From Streptomyces sp. NBC_00414 (GTDB lineage Bacteria; Actinomycetota; Actinomycetes; Streptomycetales; Streptomycetaceae), in assembly GCF_036038375.1 (NCBI RefSeq), contig NZ_CP107935.1, forward strand, positions 2,852,001 through 2,916,000: DNA of 64,000 nt, in the 5' to 3' direction. This document shows, one piece after another, positions 17,717 through 26,336 of the stretch; the first letter of the stretch is position 1, and each line of letters opens with the position of its first letter. A model generated the notes under the pieces. The model was not told where the DNA came from, searched no databases, and saw only the letters and a program-made list of their open reading frames with translations. The position numbers and the translations under genes were made by a program.

Positions 17717-18187
17717 TCGCGAAACGAGGCACCACGTTCGCGACGGGTGTGACGACGTCCAGCGAGTCCTTCGCCCTCAGTTCCTCACCCGAGGACCAGG
17801 CGGTTCTGTGCGGCTTCCAGGTCGACTTCCTCCCGGCTGAGATCCGCACTGCGGAGATGAGACAAGTCGCCAGGGGCCAGCTGAGCCGGTGGAACCTGAC
17901 GATGCTGACCGACGACGCCACGCTCGTCGTCTCCGAGCTGGTGACCAACGCCATCAAACATGGCAAGGGAAGATCGGTCGGACTCAAGGTGCGACGCTTC
18001 ACCGATGACCTTCGCATCGAGGTGACCGACGACAGCTCGACTCCAGCACGGCTGCGTTCTGCCGGCCCGGCCGCCACGAGAACGGCCGCGGCCTGTTTCT
18101 CGTGGCGGCCGTCGCGAAGGAGTGGGGCGTGAGTCCCGACGGCACGATGACGTGGTGCTCACTGACGATCCCCGATGAGGCATCGTG
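17713..18187 (+). pseudogene. SpoIIE-type HATPase (anti-sigma-like) gene with frameshift
   Basis: The frame begins at an ATG overlapping the dioxygenase stop and shows LLVVSEL-type N box (TLVVSELVTNAIKHGKG) and RIEVTDDSSTPARLR. After about 18065 the expected G box continues only in the +1 frame: HENGRGLFLVAAVAKEWGVS, ending MTWCSLTIPDEAS at TGA 18185-18187. The original frame instead runs into Arg/Ser-rich nonsense to 18132. This is a single-base indel, either a real mutation or an assembly error. The repaired protein would be a normal HATPase of about 157 residues. Confidence 0.7.
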
Positions 18188-18730
18188 ATGGCCACAGTGA
18201 CGGCTGATGTCGCCGGGCGGTTGCCGAGTCCGGGAGCCTCCAACGATCGCGAGACGATCGGCGTGGGTCTGTACTGCCTTCGCCTGCTCCTCACGAGCGA
18301 GGTGATCGAGCGCGCTCCCATGGCAGACGTCGGGCAGCGTCCCCTGTCTGCCCGAGTCGTCGCCCGGCGCTGGGCCACGGCCCCACGTCCCCCACGGGGA
18401 ACCTCAGCGCCTCGGCGCTGGGCGGTGGCTACACCCCATCAATCGCCAACTCCCGTGCTCGGCAACCCCGTTTACACCCTATTGCCGTGCGCGGGTCCGG
18501 CTGGTCGGCCGCTGGTCCCCCGGATAGTCGGTGATCCGGGAACCAGCGGCCGCCCTCTCCGGACACCCGTCCCTGTTCTCGCCGTTCGTGGGGTTCTACG
18601 GCACAGGGGCGGGCCCGTCTCCCGGTGTGGAGAGCCACGCGGCCTCCGGTCACGGACGGCATGGCAACTCTCCACGCCGGGACACCCGAGTCATCAGCAA
18701 CCAGCCGGCCACAGCGAATGCCGTTCCTGA
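18188..18730 (+). CDS. Possible hypothetical protein
   Basis: An ATG directly after the HATPase stop opens MATVTADVAGRLPSPGASND, RETIGVGLYCLRLLLTSEVI and so on for 180 codons. Only the first roughly 50 residues look protein-like. The rest is Arg/Pro-rich and crosses the strong hairpin at 18507-18551, so the real gene may be shorter or absent. Confidence 0.25.
   Translation: MATVTADVAGRLPSPGASNDRETIGVGLYCLRLLLTSEVIERAPMADVGQRPLSARVVARRWATAPRPPRGTSAPRRWAVATPHQSPTPVLGNPVYTLLPCAGPAGRPLVPRIVGDPGTSGRPLRTPVPVLAVRGVLRHRGGPVSRCGEPRGLRSRTAWQLSTPGHPSHQQPAGHSECRS
18507..18551. terminator. Strong stem-loop, likely terminator
   Basis: GGCCGCTGGTCCCCCGGAT pairs with ATCCGGGAACCAGCGGCC across a short loop (AGTCGGTG), with one bulge. 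No T-run follows, as is usual in Streptomyces. It separates the dioxygenase/HATPase unit from the FxLD cluster. Confidence 0.55.
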
Positions 18731-18884
18731 GGATCCACTTGATGCAGTTGCAGTCGAAGTTGATCAGCTGTCCCGCGCCTCGGCGCGTGGCCGGCACCTA
18801 GGGGCGACGCCCTGGCTAGCGTCCCCAGCCCCAGTCCGGCCTCGGTTACAGGCACCCCTCCCAGAGACAGAAGTAGGTAATCGG
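18552..18884. other. Leader region of the first FxLD cluster, no gene seen
   Basis: This stretch of about 330 bp lies between the hairpin and the methyltransferase ATG. An in-frame upstream extension of the methyltransferase exists, but it has low coding quality. Promoter elements are expected here; no clear -35/-10 pair stands out. Confidence 0.4.
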
Positions 18885-20090
18885 ATGACTGCCGTTGATG
18901 ACGAGACCGTTCGCGATGCAGACAGGTTGCGTGCAGAGATGGTCCGTGCGTTGCGTGATCAGGATGCGATCACGTCCGAGGCGGTTGCTGCGGCCTTCGC
19001 CACGGTGCCCCGGCACCTGTTCGCGCCGGAAGCATCCCTGAAAGTCGTCTACGACCTCCACCGCATCGTGCCGGTCAAGAAGGACGACAACGGCCTGAAC
19101 GTCAGCGTCATGTCCGCCGCCCACCTTCAGGCCGTGATGCTGGAGCAGGCCGACATCGAGCCCGGGATGAAGGTTCTGGAGATCGGCTCCGGCGGGGTCA
19201 ACGCCGCGTATCTCCAGGAACTTGTGGGCGGCGACGGTGAAGTCACCACCGTCGACATCGACGGGGACATCGTCGACCGCGCCCGCCTCTGTCTGGACGA
19301 CGCCGGCTATACCTTGGTGAAGACGATCCTCGCCGATGGCGAGAGGGGCGTCCCTGAGGGGGCACCGTACGACCGGATCATCGTCACCGCCGCTGCGTGG
19401 GACATCCCCCGTTCGTGGATCGACGGACTCACGGAGAAGGGCCGGCTCGTCGTTCCGCTGACGGTGTGCGGCACGACCCGCTCGATCGCCTTCGACCGCG
19501 ACGGCGAGGGCCTGGTCAGCCGCTCCTACCGGTTGGCGCACTTCGTACCCATGCAGGGCGAGGGCGCCGCCGAGGAACGCAAGGCACTGCTGCGAGAGGG
19601 CGTCGTCGTGCAGACCGACGACGGGCGGGTGCCCCTCAACCCGCAGGCTCTCAACCATGCCCTGGACGCCCCCAGGCTGGTGCGATGGTCGGGGGCGGCG
19701 TGGGACCTGCCCGACGAACTGGAGCTGTACCTCACGCTCAACCTGCCCAGCGTGGTACGGCTGCACGCGGCCAAGGACGTGGTCGACCAGGGGCTGGTGA
19801 ACCCGTCGGCCCTGGTCGGGGTGTCCGCGCTGGTCAGCGAGGACAGCATCGCCTACCGCACCCGCCGCGACAACGAGGACACCGGCGGCTTCGAGAGCGG
19901 CGTCATCGCCCACGGTCCGCAGGCCGAAGCCCTCGCCGACCAGTACTCGGAACTGCTGCGCCGCTGGGCCGAACACCACCGTCGCAGGGGAGCCGTGACG
20001 TTCCGGTACCTGCCGGGCCCCGCCCCTACCCCGCTGCCGCAGAACGCCGTGCTGCGGCGGCACGGAATCGTCACCGCGTCCTGGAGCTGA
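18885..20090 (+). CDS. FxLD-system methyltransferase (PCMT-like)
   Basis: The 401-residue protein has a PCMT-like core: VPRHLFAPEASLKVVYD, MSAAHLQAVMLEQADI, the SAM site KVLEIGSGGVNAAYLQEL and TVDIDGDIVDRAR. It continues as an extra C-terminal domain of about 180 residues (ELYLTLNLPSVVRLH...). Family knowledge: PCMT homologues in lanthipeptide clusters methylate an Asp side chain of the modified peptide, leading to aspartimide or isoaspartate. The ATG at 18885 fits family length. It is the first gene of cluster 1, 67 nt before the precursor gene. The paralogue at 60091 belongs to cluster 2. Confidence 0.85.
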   Translation: MTAVDDETVRDADRLRAEMVRALRDQDAITSEAVAAAFATVPRHLFAPEASLKVVYDLHRIVPVKKDDNGLNVSVMSAAHLQAVMLEQADIEPGMKVLEIGSGGVNAAYLQELVGGDGEVTTVDIDGDIVDRARLCLDDAGYTLVKTILADGERGVPEGAPYDRIIVTAAAWDIPRSWIDGLTEKGRLVVPLTVCGTTRSIAFDRDGEGLVSRSYRLAHFVPMQGEGAAEERKALLREGVVVQTDDGRVPLNPQALNHALDAPRLVRWSGAAWDLPDELELYLTLNLPSVVRLHAAKDVVDQGLVNPSALVGVSALVSEDSIAYRTRRDNEDTGGFESGVIAHGPQAEALADQYSELLRRWAEHHRRRGAVTFRYLPGPAPTPLPQNAVLRRHGIVTASWS

Positions 20091-20157
20091 GACTCCGGGG
20101 CCCTGCGAGGGCTCCGGGACCCTGCACACCCTCACCCATTACCTCAAGGAGGCAGCC

Positions 20158-20343
20158 ATGACCGTTCAACTGGAACGACCGGCCATAGCCGCGCAACCGG
20201 TCGCCGAAGTGCCGGAGTTCGCTGACTTCGACCTGGACATCACCATCGTGGAGGGCGGTCCTTCCTCGGACCAGCTCATTCGGATGACGGACGACGGCTG
20301 CAACTCCACGTGCGCGACCGCGTGCACGAGCTGCCCCGCGTAG
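20158..20343 (+). CDS. FxLD-family lanthipeptide precursor 1
   Basis: The 61-residue peptide is preceded by AAGGAGG. The leader carries the family motif F24-D25-L26-D27 (FDLDITIVEGG), known to be recognised by class I dehydratases. The core, roughly residues 44-61 (TDDGCNSTCATACTSCPA), has Cys at 48, 52, 56 and 59 and six Ser/Thr, enough for up to four (methyl)lanthionine rings. D46-G47 precedes the first Cys and is the likely target of the PCMT-like enzyme (inference). The leader cleavage site is not evident; no cluster protease is seen. Confidence 0.9.
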   Translation: MTVQLERPAIAAQPVAEVPEFADFDLDITIVEGGPSSDQLIRMTDDGCNSTCATACTSCPA

Positions 20344-20424
20344 TACCGACCGTGTCCATCGCGGTGCCCGGTCACGCCCGCGCTACGGGCGCGGCCGGGC
20401 ACAGCGCAGTCCCAGGAGGGGCGT

Positions 20425-23328
20425 ATGTATCGCCACCTTGATGCGGCCCTGGTCCGGGCGTCTGCATGGCATCCCGAGCGCCAGATCGTCTGGCCTGATC
20501 TCACTGGCGCGTGCGCGGGCCCAGCGTCCTGGCGGGCGTGGCTCCAACACGTTTGGCACGACAGCGACTTCGCGGCAGCCGTCAGGGCTGCCAGCCCCGA
20601 CCTCGCGAGCTGTGTGGATCAGGTCTACGCCGGCCAGCCGGTACCTGCCGCTGCCGTGCGGCGCACGGTGGTCGCGATGATGCGCTACCTGCTGCGTGCT
20701 CGCAGCCGGGCGACCCCGTTCGGCCTGTTCGCCGGCGTGGCGGCCGTACGAATAGGCACGGTGCCCGCGCTCCGTGTCGGCACCGGTCACCGCGCCGCCG
20801 CCAGAGCAGACGCGGCGCAGAGTACGGCCCTCATCGACCGCTTTGAGCAGCACCCGGCGTTGCGGCCCCACCTGATGCTGCTCGCCTCCAGCCTCCTCGT
20901 CGAACGCGACGGGTGCGGGGTGATCGAGCACCGCCCGAGCGGAACCCCCGGTCGACGCCCCGACCACATGCAGATCCGCATGACCGCGCCGGTCCGCGAG
21001 GCTCTGGACGGGGCACGGACACCGGTTCTGTGGAGTGACCTCGCCACGAAATTGACCACCAGCTTCCCGAGCGCGCCGCCGTCCGTGATCGACAGCCTCA
21101 TCGCAGACCTGGTCAGGCAACGCGTCCTGCTCACCAGCCTCCGCCCGGCGATGACCGTCACCGACCCACTCACCGCCCTCCTCGACCACGCACCTCACCT
21201 CCCGCCCACTGACGCAGCAGAGATCCAGTCCGTTCCCAGGACCGCGCTCGACCTGCGGGTGGACTGGGACCTGACCGTACCTACGGCCGTCATACAGGAG
21301 GCGGCAGCGGCAGCGAAGGCGCTCATCCGCCTCGCGCCACAAGCGTCCCTGACTGGCTGGGCCCAGTGGCATCGCCGCTTTCTGGAGCGGTACGGTCCGC
21401 GGGCGGTCGTTCCCGTCCTGGACGCGATCGACTCGCTCGGCTACCCGTCCGGGTTCCTGGGCGCCACCACTACGCCGACGCCTTCCCCACTGCCCGACCG
21501 GGTCGGCCGCCTCGTCAAACTCGCGCACACCGCCGGTATGCAGCGCCACCTCGAAATCCAGCTCGACGATGCGGAGATCGAGGATCTGGCCACCGTCGAT
21601 CCGGTCCATCCCGTCCAGCCGAGCACTGAACTGACCGTTCGCATCGACGCCGAGAGCGTTGCCGCCCTCCAGCAGGGGGATTTCACGCTGCACGTGGTCG
21701 GGGTGGCGCGCTCGGCCGGCGCGACCACCGGACGCTTCCTCCACCTGCTCGACGAAGAAGACCGCCGCCGCATGACCGAGGCGTACGGCGCTCTGCCCGC
21801 GGTGCACCGAGACGCGCTCCGCGCACAGATCAGCTCAACTCCCTTAACGACGCTCACGGAGAACGTCGCGCGCGCCCCACAGGCGACCGACTTGGTGATA
21901 TCGCTCGGCGACTACCACGGCTCGGACACCCGTCTTGTCCCCGTCACGGACCTCGCGGTGACCGCAGACGCCGAACGGCTGCACCTCGTCTCGCTGTCCT
22001 GTGCCCGCCCGGTCCACACGCTGCTGCTCAACGCTGTGGACCTGGGCCACCACTCGCATCCGCTGTGCCGCTTCCTGACGGAGGCACCCGCCGCGCTGGC
22101 CGTCCCCTGCGCCGGGTTCAGGTGGGGGACCGCCGCCTCCCACCTGCCGTTCCTGCCCGCGCTGCGCTACGGCCGGACGATCCTGTCCCCGGCCCGTTGG
22201 CTCCTCACGCACGAGGTCCTGCCGCCCACGTCGGCGCCATGGCCGCAGTGGGACGAGGCACTGACGCGATGGCGGCGCGAAGTCCATCTGCCCGAGCGGG
22301 TGTACCTGAGCGAGGACGATCAGCACATGGCCCTGGACCTGGCGGAGCCCTCTCACCGGGCCCTGTTGCGCGTCCACCTGGACCGCGACGGCACCGTGAC
22401 GCTGTGCCCGGCACCGCACCCGAAGGACCTGGGCTGGACCGGCGGCCGTGCCCACGAAGTCGTCATTCCCCTGAGCACCGAGCAGAACATCACCCCCGTC
22501 CGGGTGGCAGGCGGCGCCGTCCCCCGGGAGCACAGTCACCTGCCCGGATGCAGAAGCCGCATCTCCCTTCACCTCCACGGTCATCGCGACCGGCAGACCT
22601 CCATCCTGACCCGGCACCTCGCCGCCCTGCTGGACGAACTTGGCGCTCCCCAGTGGTGGTTCGTCCGCTACCGGGACCCCGACGACCACCTTCGTGTCCG
22701 CTTGACCTGCCAGCCCGGCACCCTTGGCCCTGCCTTCGAAGCGATCGGCCACTGGACCCGCGGCCTGCGGCAACGCGGTCTGATCACTCACGCCAGTGTG
22801 GAGACCTACCACCCGGAGACAGCCCGCTTCGGCGGCCCCACCGCAGTCGATGCGGCCGAACGGTACTTCGCCGCCGACTCCGCCGCCGCCATGGCGCAGC
22901 TCAACATCGCGGTAGGAACGGAGGTCCCCGACCCTCGTGCGGTGACCGCCGCCAGCATGGTGGACATCGCGGTGGGCGTGCTCGGCGACAGCGCTGCGGC
23001 GATGCAGTGGCTGATCAAGCACACCCGCACCGATCCGGCCGCTCCGCCCCGCGCCGTCTACCGCCAAGCCGTCGACCTGGTGAACACGACCACAGGCAGC
23101 TTGGGCGAGCACGTCACCGCAGCCTGGTCCGCGCGCCGCGGTGCGCTGGCCGACTACCGCCGCGCGCTCACGGACGCAGCCCTCCAGCCGGACGAACTGC
23201 TGCCGGACCTGCTGCACCTTCACCACGTACGGATGCACGGGCCGGGACTGCCCGAGGAACGCACCCACCTTCACCTGGCCAAGGCCGCCGCCCTCAGCTG
23301 GACAGCACGCGCAAGGAGTACACCGTGA
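20425..23328 (+). CDS. Class I lanthipeptide dehydratase LanB (full length), cluster 1
   Basis: The 967-residue protein has AGGAGGGG before the ATG. The N-terminal glutamylation domain (about 1-690) includes MMRYLLRARSRATPFGLFAG, the conserved hallmark near residue 90, and FMPALRY-like HLPFLPALRYGRTILSPARW. The C-terminal SpaB_C elimination domain (about 715-960) starts around LAALLDELGAPQWWFVRYRD. LanB uses glutamyl-tRNA to activate Ser/Thr and then eliminates glutamate to give dehydro residues. Length is normal for a one-piece LanB. Its stop overlaps the LanC start (GTGA). Confidence 0.9.
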   Translation: MYRHLDAALVRASAWHPERQIVWPDLTGACAGPASWRAWLQHVWHDSDFAAAVRAASPDLASCVDQVYAGQPVPAAAVRRTVVAMMRYLLRARSRATPFGLFAGVAAVRIGTVPALRVGTGHRAAARADAAQSTALIDRFEQHPALRPHLMLLASSLLVERDGCGVIEHRPSGTPGRRPDHMQIRMTAPVREALDGARTPVLWSDLATKLTTSFPSAPPSVIDSLIADLVRQRVLLTSLRPAMTVTDPLTALLDHAPHLPPTDAAEIQSVPRTALDLRVDWDLTVPTAVIQEAAAAAKALIRLAPQASLTGWAQWHRRFLERYGPRAVVPVLDAIDSLGYPSGFLGATTTPTPSPLPDRVGRLVKLAHTAGMQRHLEIQLDDAEIEDLATVDPVHPVQPSTELTVRIDAESVAALQQGDFTLHVVGVARSAGATTGRFLHLLDEEDRRRMTEAYGALPAVHRDALRAQISSTPLTTLTENVARAPQATDLVISLGDYHGSDTRLVPVTDLAVTADAERLHLVSLSCARPVHTLLLNAVDLGHHSHPLCRFLTEAPAALAVPCAGFRWGTAASHLPFLPALRYGRTILSPARWLLTHEVLPPTSAPWPQWDEALTRWRREVHLPERVYLSEDDQHMALDLAEPSHRALLRVHLDRDGTVTLCPAPHPKDLGWTGGRAHEVVIPLSTEQNITPVRVAGGAVPREHSHLPGCRSRISLHLHGHRDRQTSILTRHLAALLDELGAPQWWFVRYRDPDDHLRVRLTCQPGTLGPAFEAIGHWTRGLRQRGLITHASVETYHPETARFGGPTAVDAAERYFAADSAAAMAQLNIAVGTEVPDPRAVTAASMVDIAVGVLGDSAAAMQWLIKHTRTDPAAPPRAVYRQAVDLVNTTTGSLGEHVTAAWSARRGALADYRRALTDAALQPDELLPDLLHLHHVRMHGPGLPEERTHLHLAKAAALSWTARARSTP

Positions 23329-24569
23329 TCACCACCGCTCCCACTCCCACAACGCTGGCGAGCGTCGACTATCTGGCCAACGCACTGGCCGAGCCGGGCA
23401 CCGCATGGCCCGGCGGACGCCCCGACGGCGGCCGGTCCTGGCCACAGTCGCTCGCGGGAGGAGCCTCAGGCATCGCTCTTCTACACATCGAGCGCGCCCG
23501 GACCGGGCACGGTGACTGGGCCACCGCGCACGTCTGGCTGAAGGCGACGGTGCAGGGCGAGGTCAGCGCCGCGGCCAACGCGAACCTGTACTTCGGCGCT
23601 CCCACCCTCGCGTACGTGATGCACCGGGCGTCCAGCGCATCGAGCCGCTACCTGCCAGTCCTTGACCGCCTGGACGCCGCCACCCTCGCCCTCACCCGAA
23701 CCCGGCTGGCCGCCGCCCACCAGCGCATCAGTCGTGCCGAGCACCCCCTCATGGAGGAGTTCGACTTGATCCGCGGTCTGTCCGGCCTGGGCGCCTACCA
23801 CCTCAGCCGCCACCCGCACCACGAGATCACCGCGGACGTCGTCACCTACCTGGTCCGCCTGACCGAGCCCCTCCCCAGCCCGGCCGGGCTGCCGCCGTGG
23901 TGGACGGACGTCGCCCCCAGCGGCGTCCTTCACCCCGACTACCCCGGCGGGCACGGCAACGTCGGGCTCGCCCACGGCATCGGCTCCACCCTCGCCGTCC
24001 TGTCGCTTGCCCTGCTCGGCGGGCCGGCCGTGCCCGGCATCGCCGACGCGATCGCGAGGATCTGCACCTGGACGGACCACTGGCGCCAAGGCGACCAGAG
24101 GGCGCCCTGGTGGCCGGGGCACCTCTCGGTGCAGCAGGTGACCGCCCACCAGGTTCATTCCGCTCTTCGGCCCCGGCCGTCCTGGTGCTACGGCGTCGGC
24201 GGCACCGCCCGTGCCCAGCAGCTGGCCGGACTCGCCCTGGGCGACCCGGCACGCGTCGCGATGGCCGAGACCGCGATCCTCGCCGCCCTACGAGACCCAC
24301 TCCAGTTGGATGCGCTCCCTGAGACCGGGTTGTGCCACGGCATGGCCGGACTCCTTCACGCGGCGTGGCGGATGGCCACCGAGACGGACAACCCCGAGAT
24401 CGCCGCGGAGTTGCCGAGCCTTACCGACCGCCTGATCACCGCGCTCGACCAGAGTGACCCCGGCCCGGAACTCCTCGAAGGAACGGCCGGAGCAGCACTC
24501 GCCCTGCACACCGTGGGCACGGGCAGGGCGCCCGCGCCGCACTGGGACACCTTCCTCGCTCTGGCGTGA
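23325..24569 (+). CDS. LanC-like cyclase, cluster 1
   Basis: The 414-residue protein starts at a GTG overlapping the LanB stop. It has the alpha-toroid repeats of LanC: SLAGGASGIALLHIER, GLSGLGAYHLSR, GHGNVGLAHGIGSTLAVLSL. The zinc ligands are present: Cys in WCYGVGG (about residue 288) and Cys-His in LCHGMAGLLHA. LanC adds Cys thiols to dehydro residues to form thioether rings. Length fits the family. Confidence 0.9.
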   Translation: MITTAPTPTTLASVDYLANALAEPGTAWPGGRPDGGRSWPQSLAGGASGIALLHIERARTGHGDWATAHVWLKATVQGEVSAAANANLYFGAPTLAYVMHRASSASSRYLPVLDRLDAATLALTRTRLAAAHQRISRAEHPLMEEFDLIRGLSGLGAYHLSRHPHHEITADVVTYLVRLTEPLPSPAGLPPWWTDVAPSGVLHPDYPGGHGNVGLAHGIGSTLAVLSLALLGGPAVPGIADAIARICTWTDHWRQGDQRAPWWPGHLSVQQVTAHQVHSALRPRPSWCYGVGGTARAQQLAGLALGDPARVAMAETAILAALRDPLQLDALPETGLCHGMAGLLHAAWRMATETDNPEIAAELPSLTDRLITALDQSDPGPELLEGTAGAALALHTVGTGRAPAPHWDTFLALA

Positions 24570-24606
24570 TGCCGTGCCCATCCGTACCGACACCGAAGGG
24601 TCTGAA

Positions 24607-25509
24607 GTGACCGACCTCGTGACCGTCGCCGTGTGGAACATCGAGGCCGACGGCGGCCGTAATGGCGAACACCGGGATCTCGCACTCGACGTCCTGACCG
24701 AGTTCGAGCCGGACATCTTCCTCCAGCAGGAGGCCAAGTTCAGCCGTGATCGGGGCAGTGAACGCCTGCACGCCGCGGAGAACCGGCTGGGCTTGCGCGG
24801 GTTCCTCTCCGCGCCCGATCCGTACGCGGACGCCGACATCGCGACCGCCGTCTACCTGCGGCCCACGATGTTCGACGTCGTGGAGGCACGCCCCCGCGCC
24901 AAGCCGTGGTGGCTGCACCCCTGCCACGTGGTCGCGCGGCTGGGCGCCTGTCCGGTTCCTCTCAACCTCCTCTCCCTCCATATGTGCTGCTTCGACGCCA
25001 ACCAGCGTCTGACGGAAGCATGTTGGACGGCCATGCATGCCGGTGGGGTCACCTTCGCCGCCGGTGACACCAACAGCTACCCGCATAATCCCGAACGCCT
25101 CGCCCTGCCCGACTGGGCCGCGGTGACCGACCGTGCGCACATGGTCCACCGGACCTTCCTCGACGCCGACGGGCACCGCCACAGCGACACCCGCCCCGAC
25201 GCTGCCCTGACCGACGCCGGCTACCTCGACCTCGCCCGGTTCGCAGCCGACCACCTCGGTCAACCTGAGGCACTCAACGCCACCGCCGGACAGCGTAAGT
25301 TCGACCAGGGCGGTCCCCAGCGCATCGACCGTGCCTATGGGACAGGCGGCCTCGCCTCCGCGCTGCACAGCGTCGAAGTCGTCGACAACGACGACACCCG
25401 GGAAGCCTCCGACCACTCGCTCCTGATCCTGCGCTTCTACCGGGTGCGGCTCGAACGCGTGCTGACACCGCCTCTGGCCGCTGCCCACACCGCGGAGGCA
25501 CTCCGATGA
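24607..25509 (+). CDS. Endonuclease/exonuclease/phosphatase-fold protein in FxLD cluster
   Basis: The 300-residue protein starts at a GTG with GAAGGG 6 nt upstream (an in-frame GTG at 24574 would add 11 residues). It follows the DNase I-like fold: VAVWNIEADGG, PDIFLQQEAKF, a middle FAAGDTNSYPHN (the D-x-N metal/base pair) and a final ASDHSLLIL (the S-D-H motif). It is coupled by ATGA to the SpaB_C gene, so it is a true cluster member. Its role is unclear: a phosphoesterase acting on a cofactor or tRNA, or self-protection, is possible. Confidence 0.75.
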   Translation: MTDLVTVAVWNIEADGGRNGEHRDLALDVLTEFEPDIFLQQEAKFSRDRGSERLHAAENRLGLRGFLSAPDPYADADIATAVYLRPTMFDVVEARPRAKPWWLHPCHVVARLGACPVPLNLLSLHMCCFDANQRLTEACWTAMHAGGVTFAAGDTNSYPHNPERLALPDWAAVTDRAHMVHRTFLDADGHRHSDTRPDAALTDAGYLDLARFAADHLGQPEALNATAGQRKFDQGGPQRIDRAYGTGGLASALHSVEVVDNDDTREASDHSLLILRFYRVRLERVLTPPLAAAHTAEALR

Positions 25510-26336
25510 CCTTGTCCTCCTGGTGCCAGGCCAATATCGCGTTCACGGACTGGGACAGCGCCGAGTCCCTCGCGGTGTCCCGACTCGCACCCATTCTGCG
25601 GGCCGCCGAGGACGAAGGTGTCCTTGCCCGGTGGTTCATCATCCGCAAGAGGCCCTGCTGGCGTGTGCGCTACCTGCCCGGCGCCGGAGGAGCAGAGCGC
25701 ATCAGCCAGGGCTTCGACGCGCTGGTGGGCGAGGGGGTCACCACGGCGTGGACAGAGATCGTCTACGAACCCGAGGAGAACGCCTTCGGCGGCGCCAAAG
25801 CCATGGCAAGCGCGCACCGTCTCTTCCACCACGACAGCCGTACCCTGCTCGAACACCTCCAGGGGGAGGGCGGCGCGCACCGGCGCGAGACATCCGTGAT
25901 GCTGTGCAGTCTCCTGATGCGCTCCGCCGGGCTGGACTGGTACGAACAGGGCGACGTATGGGCCCGCGTCGGTGCCCACCGGGGGCTGCCCCCAGATGTC
26001 ACATCAGAGAGTCGCGAGCGACGACAAGCTGCCGTGCATCGGTTGATCTCCGTGAACGGGGACGAACTGATGCGCGCCGACGGGCCGCTGGCACACCTGA
26101 TGGACTGGGCCCGCGCCTATGCCGTTGCCGGGCGGGATCTGGCCCACCTCATGGAGTTGGGGCTGCTTCACCGCGGCCTGCGCGACGTCCTCGCGCACCA
26201 CGTGCTGTTCGCCTGGAACCGCATAGGCCTCCCCTACGCCACTCAGGCCGTTCTCGCCGACGCCGCGAAAACCGTCGTCTTCGGCCCGGATCCCACCACA
26301 GAAGGGAGCGCCGCGAACCGTGTGGACAATCCCTGA
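25506..26336 (+). CDS. Stand-alone SpaB_C (thiopeptide-type) elimination-domain protein
   Basis: The 276-residue protein begins WCQANIAFTDWDSAESLAVS and has RWFIIRKRPCWRVRYLPG, then FGGAKAMASAHRLFHHDSRT. This matches the SpaB_C/thiopeptide-type bacteriocin domain that eliminates glutamate from glutamylated Ser/Thr or, in other clusters, does a [4+2]-like or accessory reaction. Cluster 1 already has a SpaB_C domain inside its LanB, so this is a second copy. ATGA-coupled upstream; overlaps the next gene by 17 nt. Confidence 0.75.
   Translation: MTLSSWCQANIAFTDWDSAESLAVSRLAPILRAAEDEGVLARWFIIRKRPCWRVRYLPGAGGAERISQGFDALVGEGVTTAWTEIVYEPEENAFGGAKAMASAHRLFHHDSRTLLEHLQGEGGAHRRETSVMLCSLLMRSAGLDWYEQGDVWARVGAHRGLPPDVTSESRERRQAAVHRLISVNGDELMRADGPLAHLMDWARAYAVAGRDLAHLMELGLLHRGLRDVLAHHVLFAWNRIGLPYATQAVLADAAKTVVFGPDPTTEGSAANRVDNP

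Noticed and set aside
18846..20135. Long minus-strand open frame opposite the FxLD methyltransferase
   Set aside because: Antisense frames stay open in GC-rich genes; composition is Gly/Val/Arg-rich with no motif, while the plus strand has clear SAM-binding motifs.
21844..23274. Long minus-strand frame opposite LanB
   Set aside because: Shadow of the dehydratase gene; no recognisable domain.
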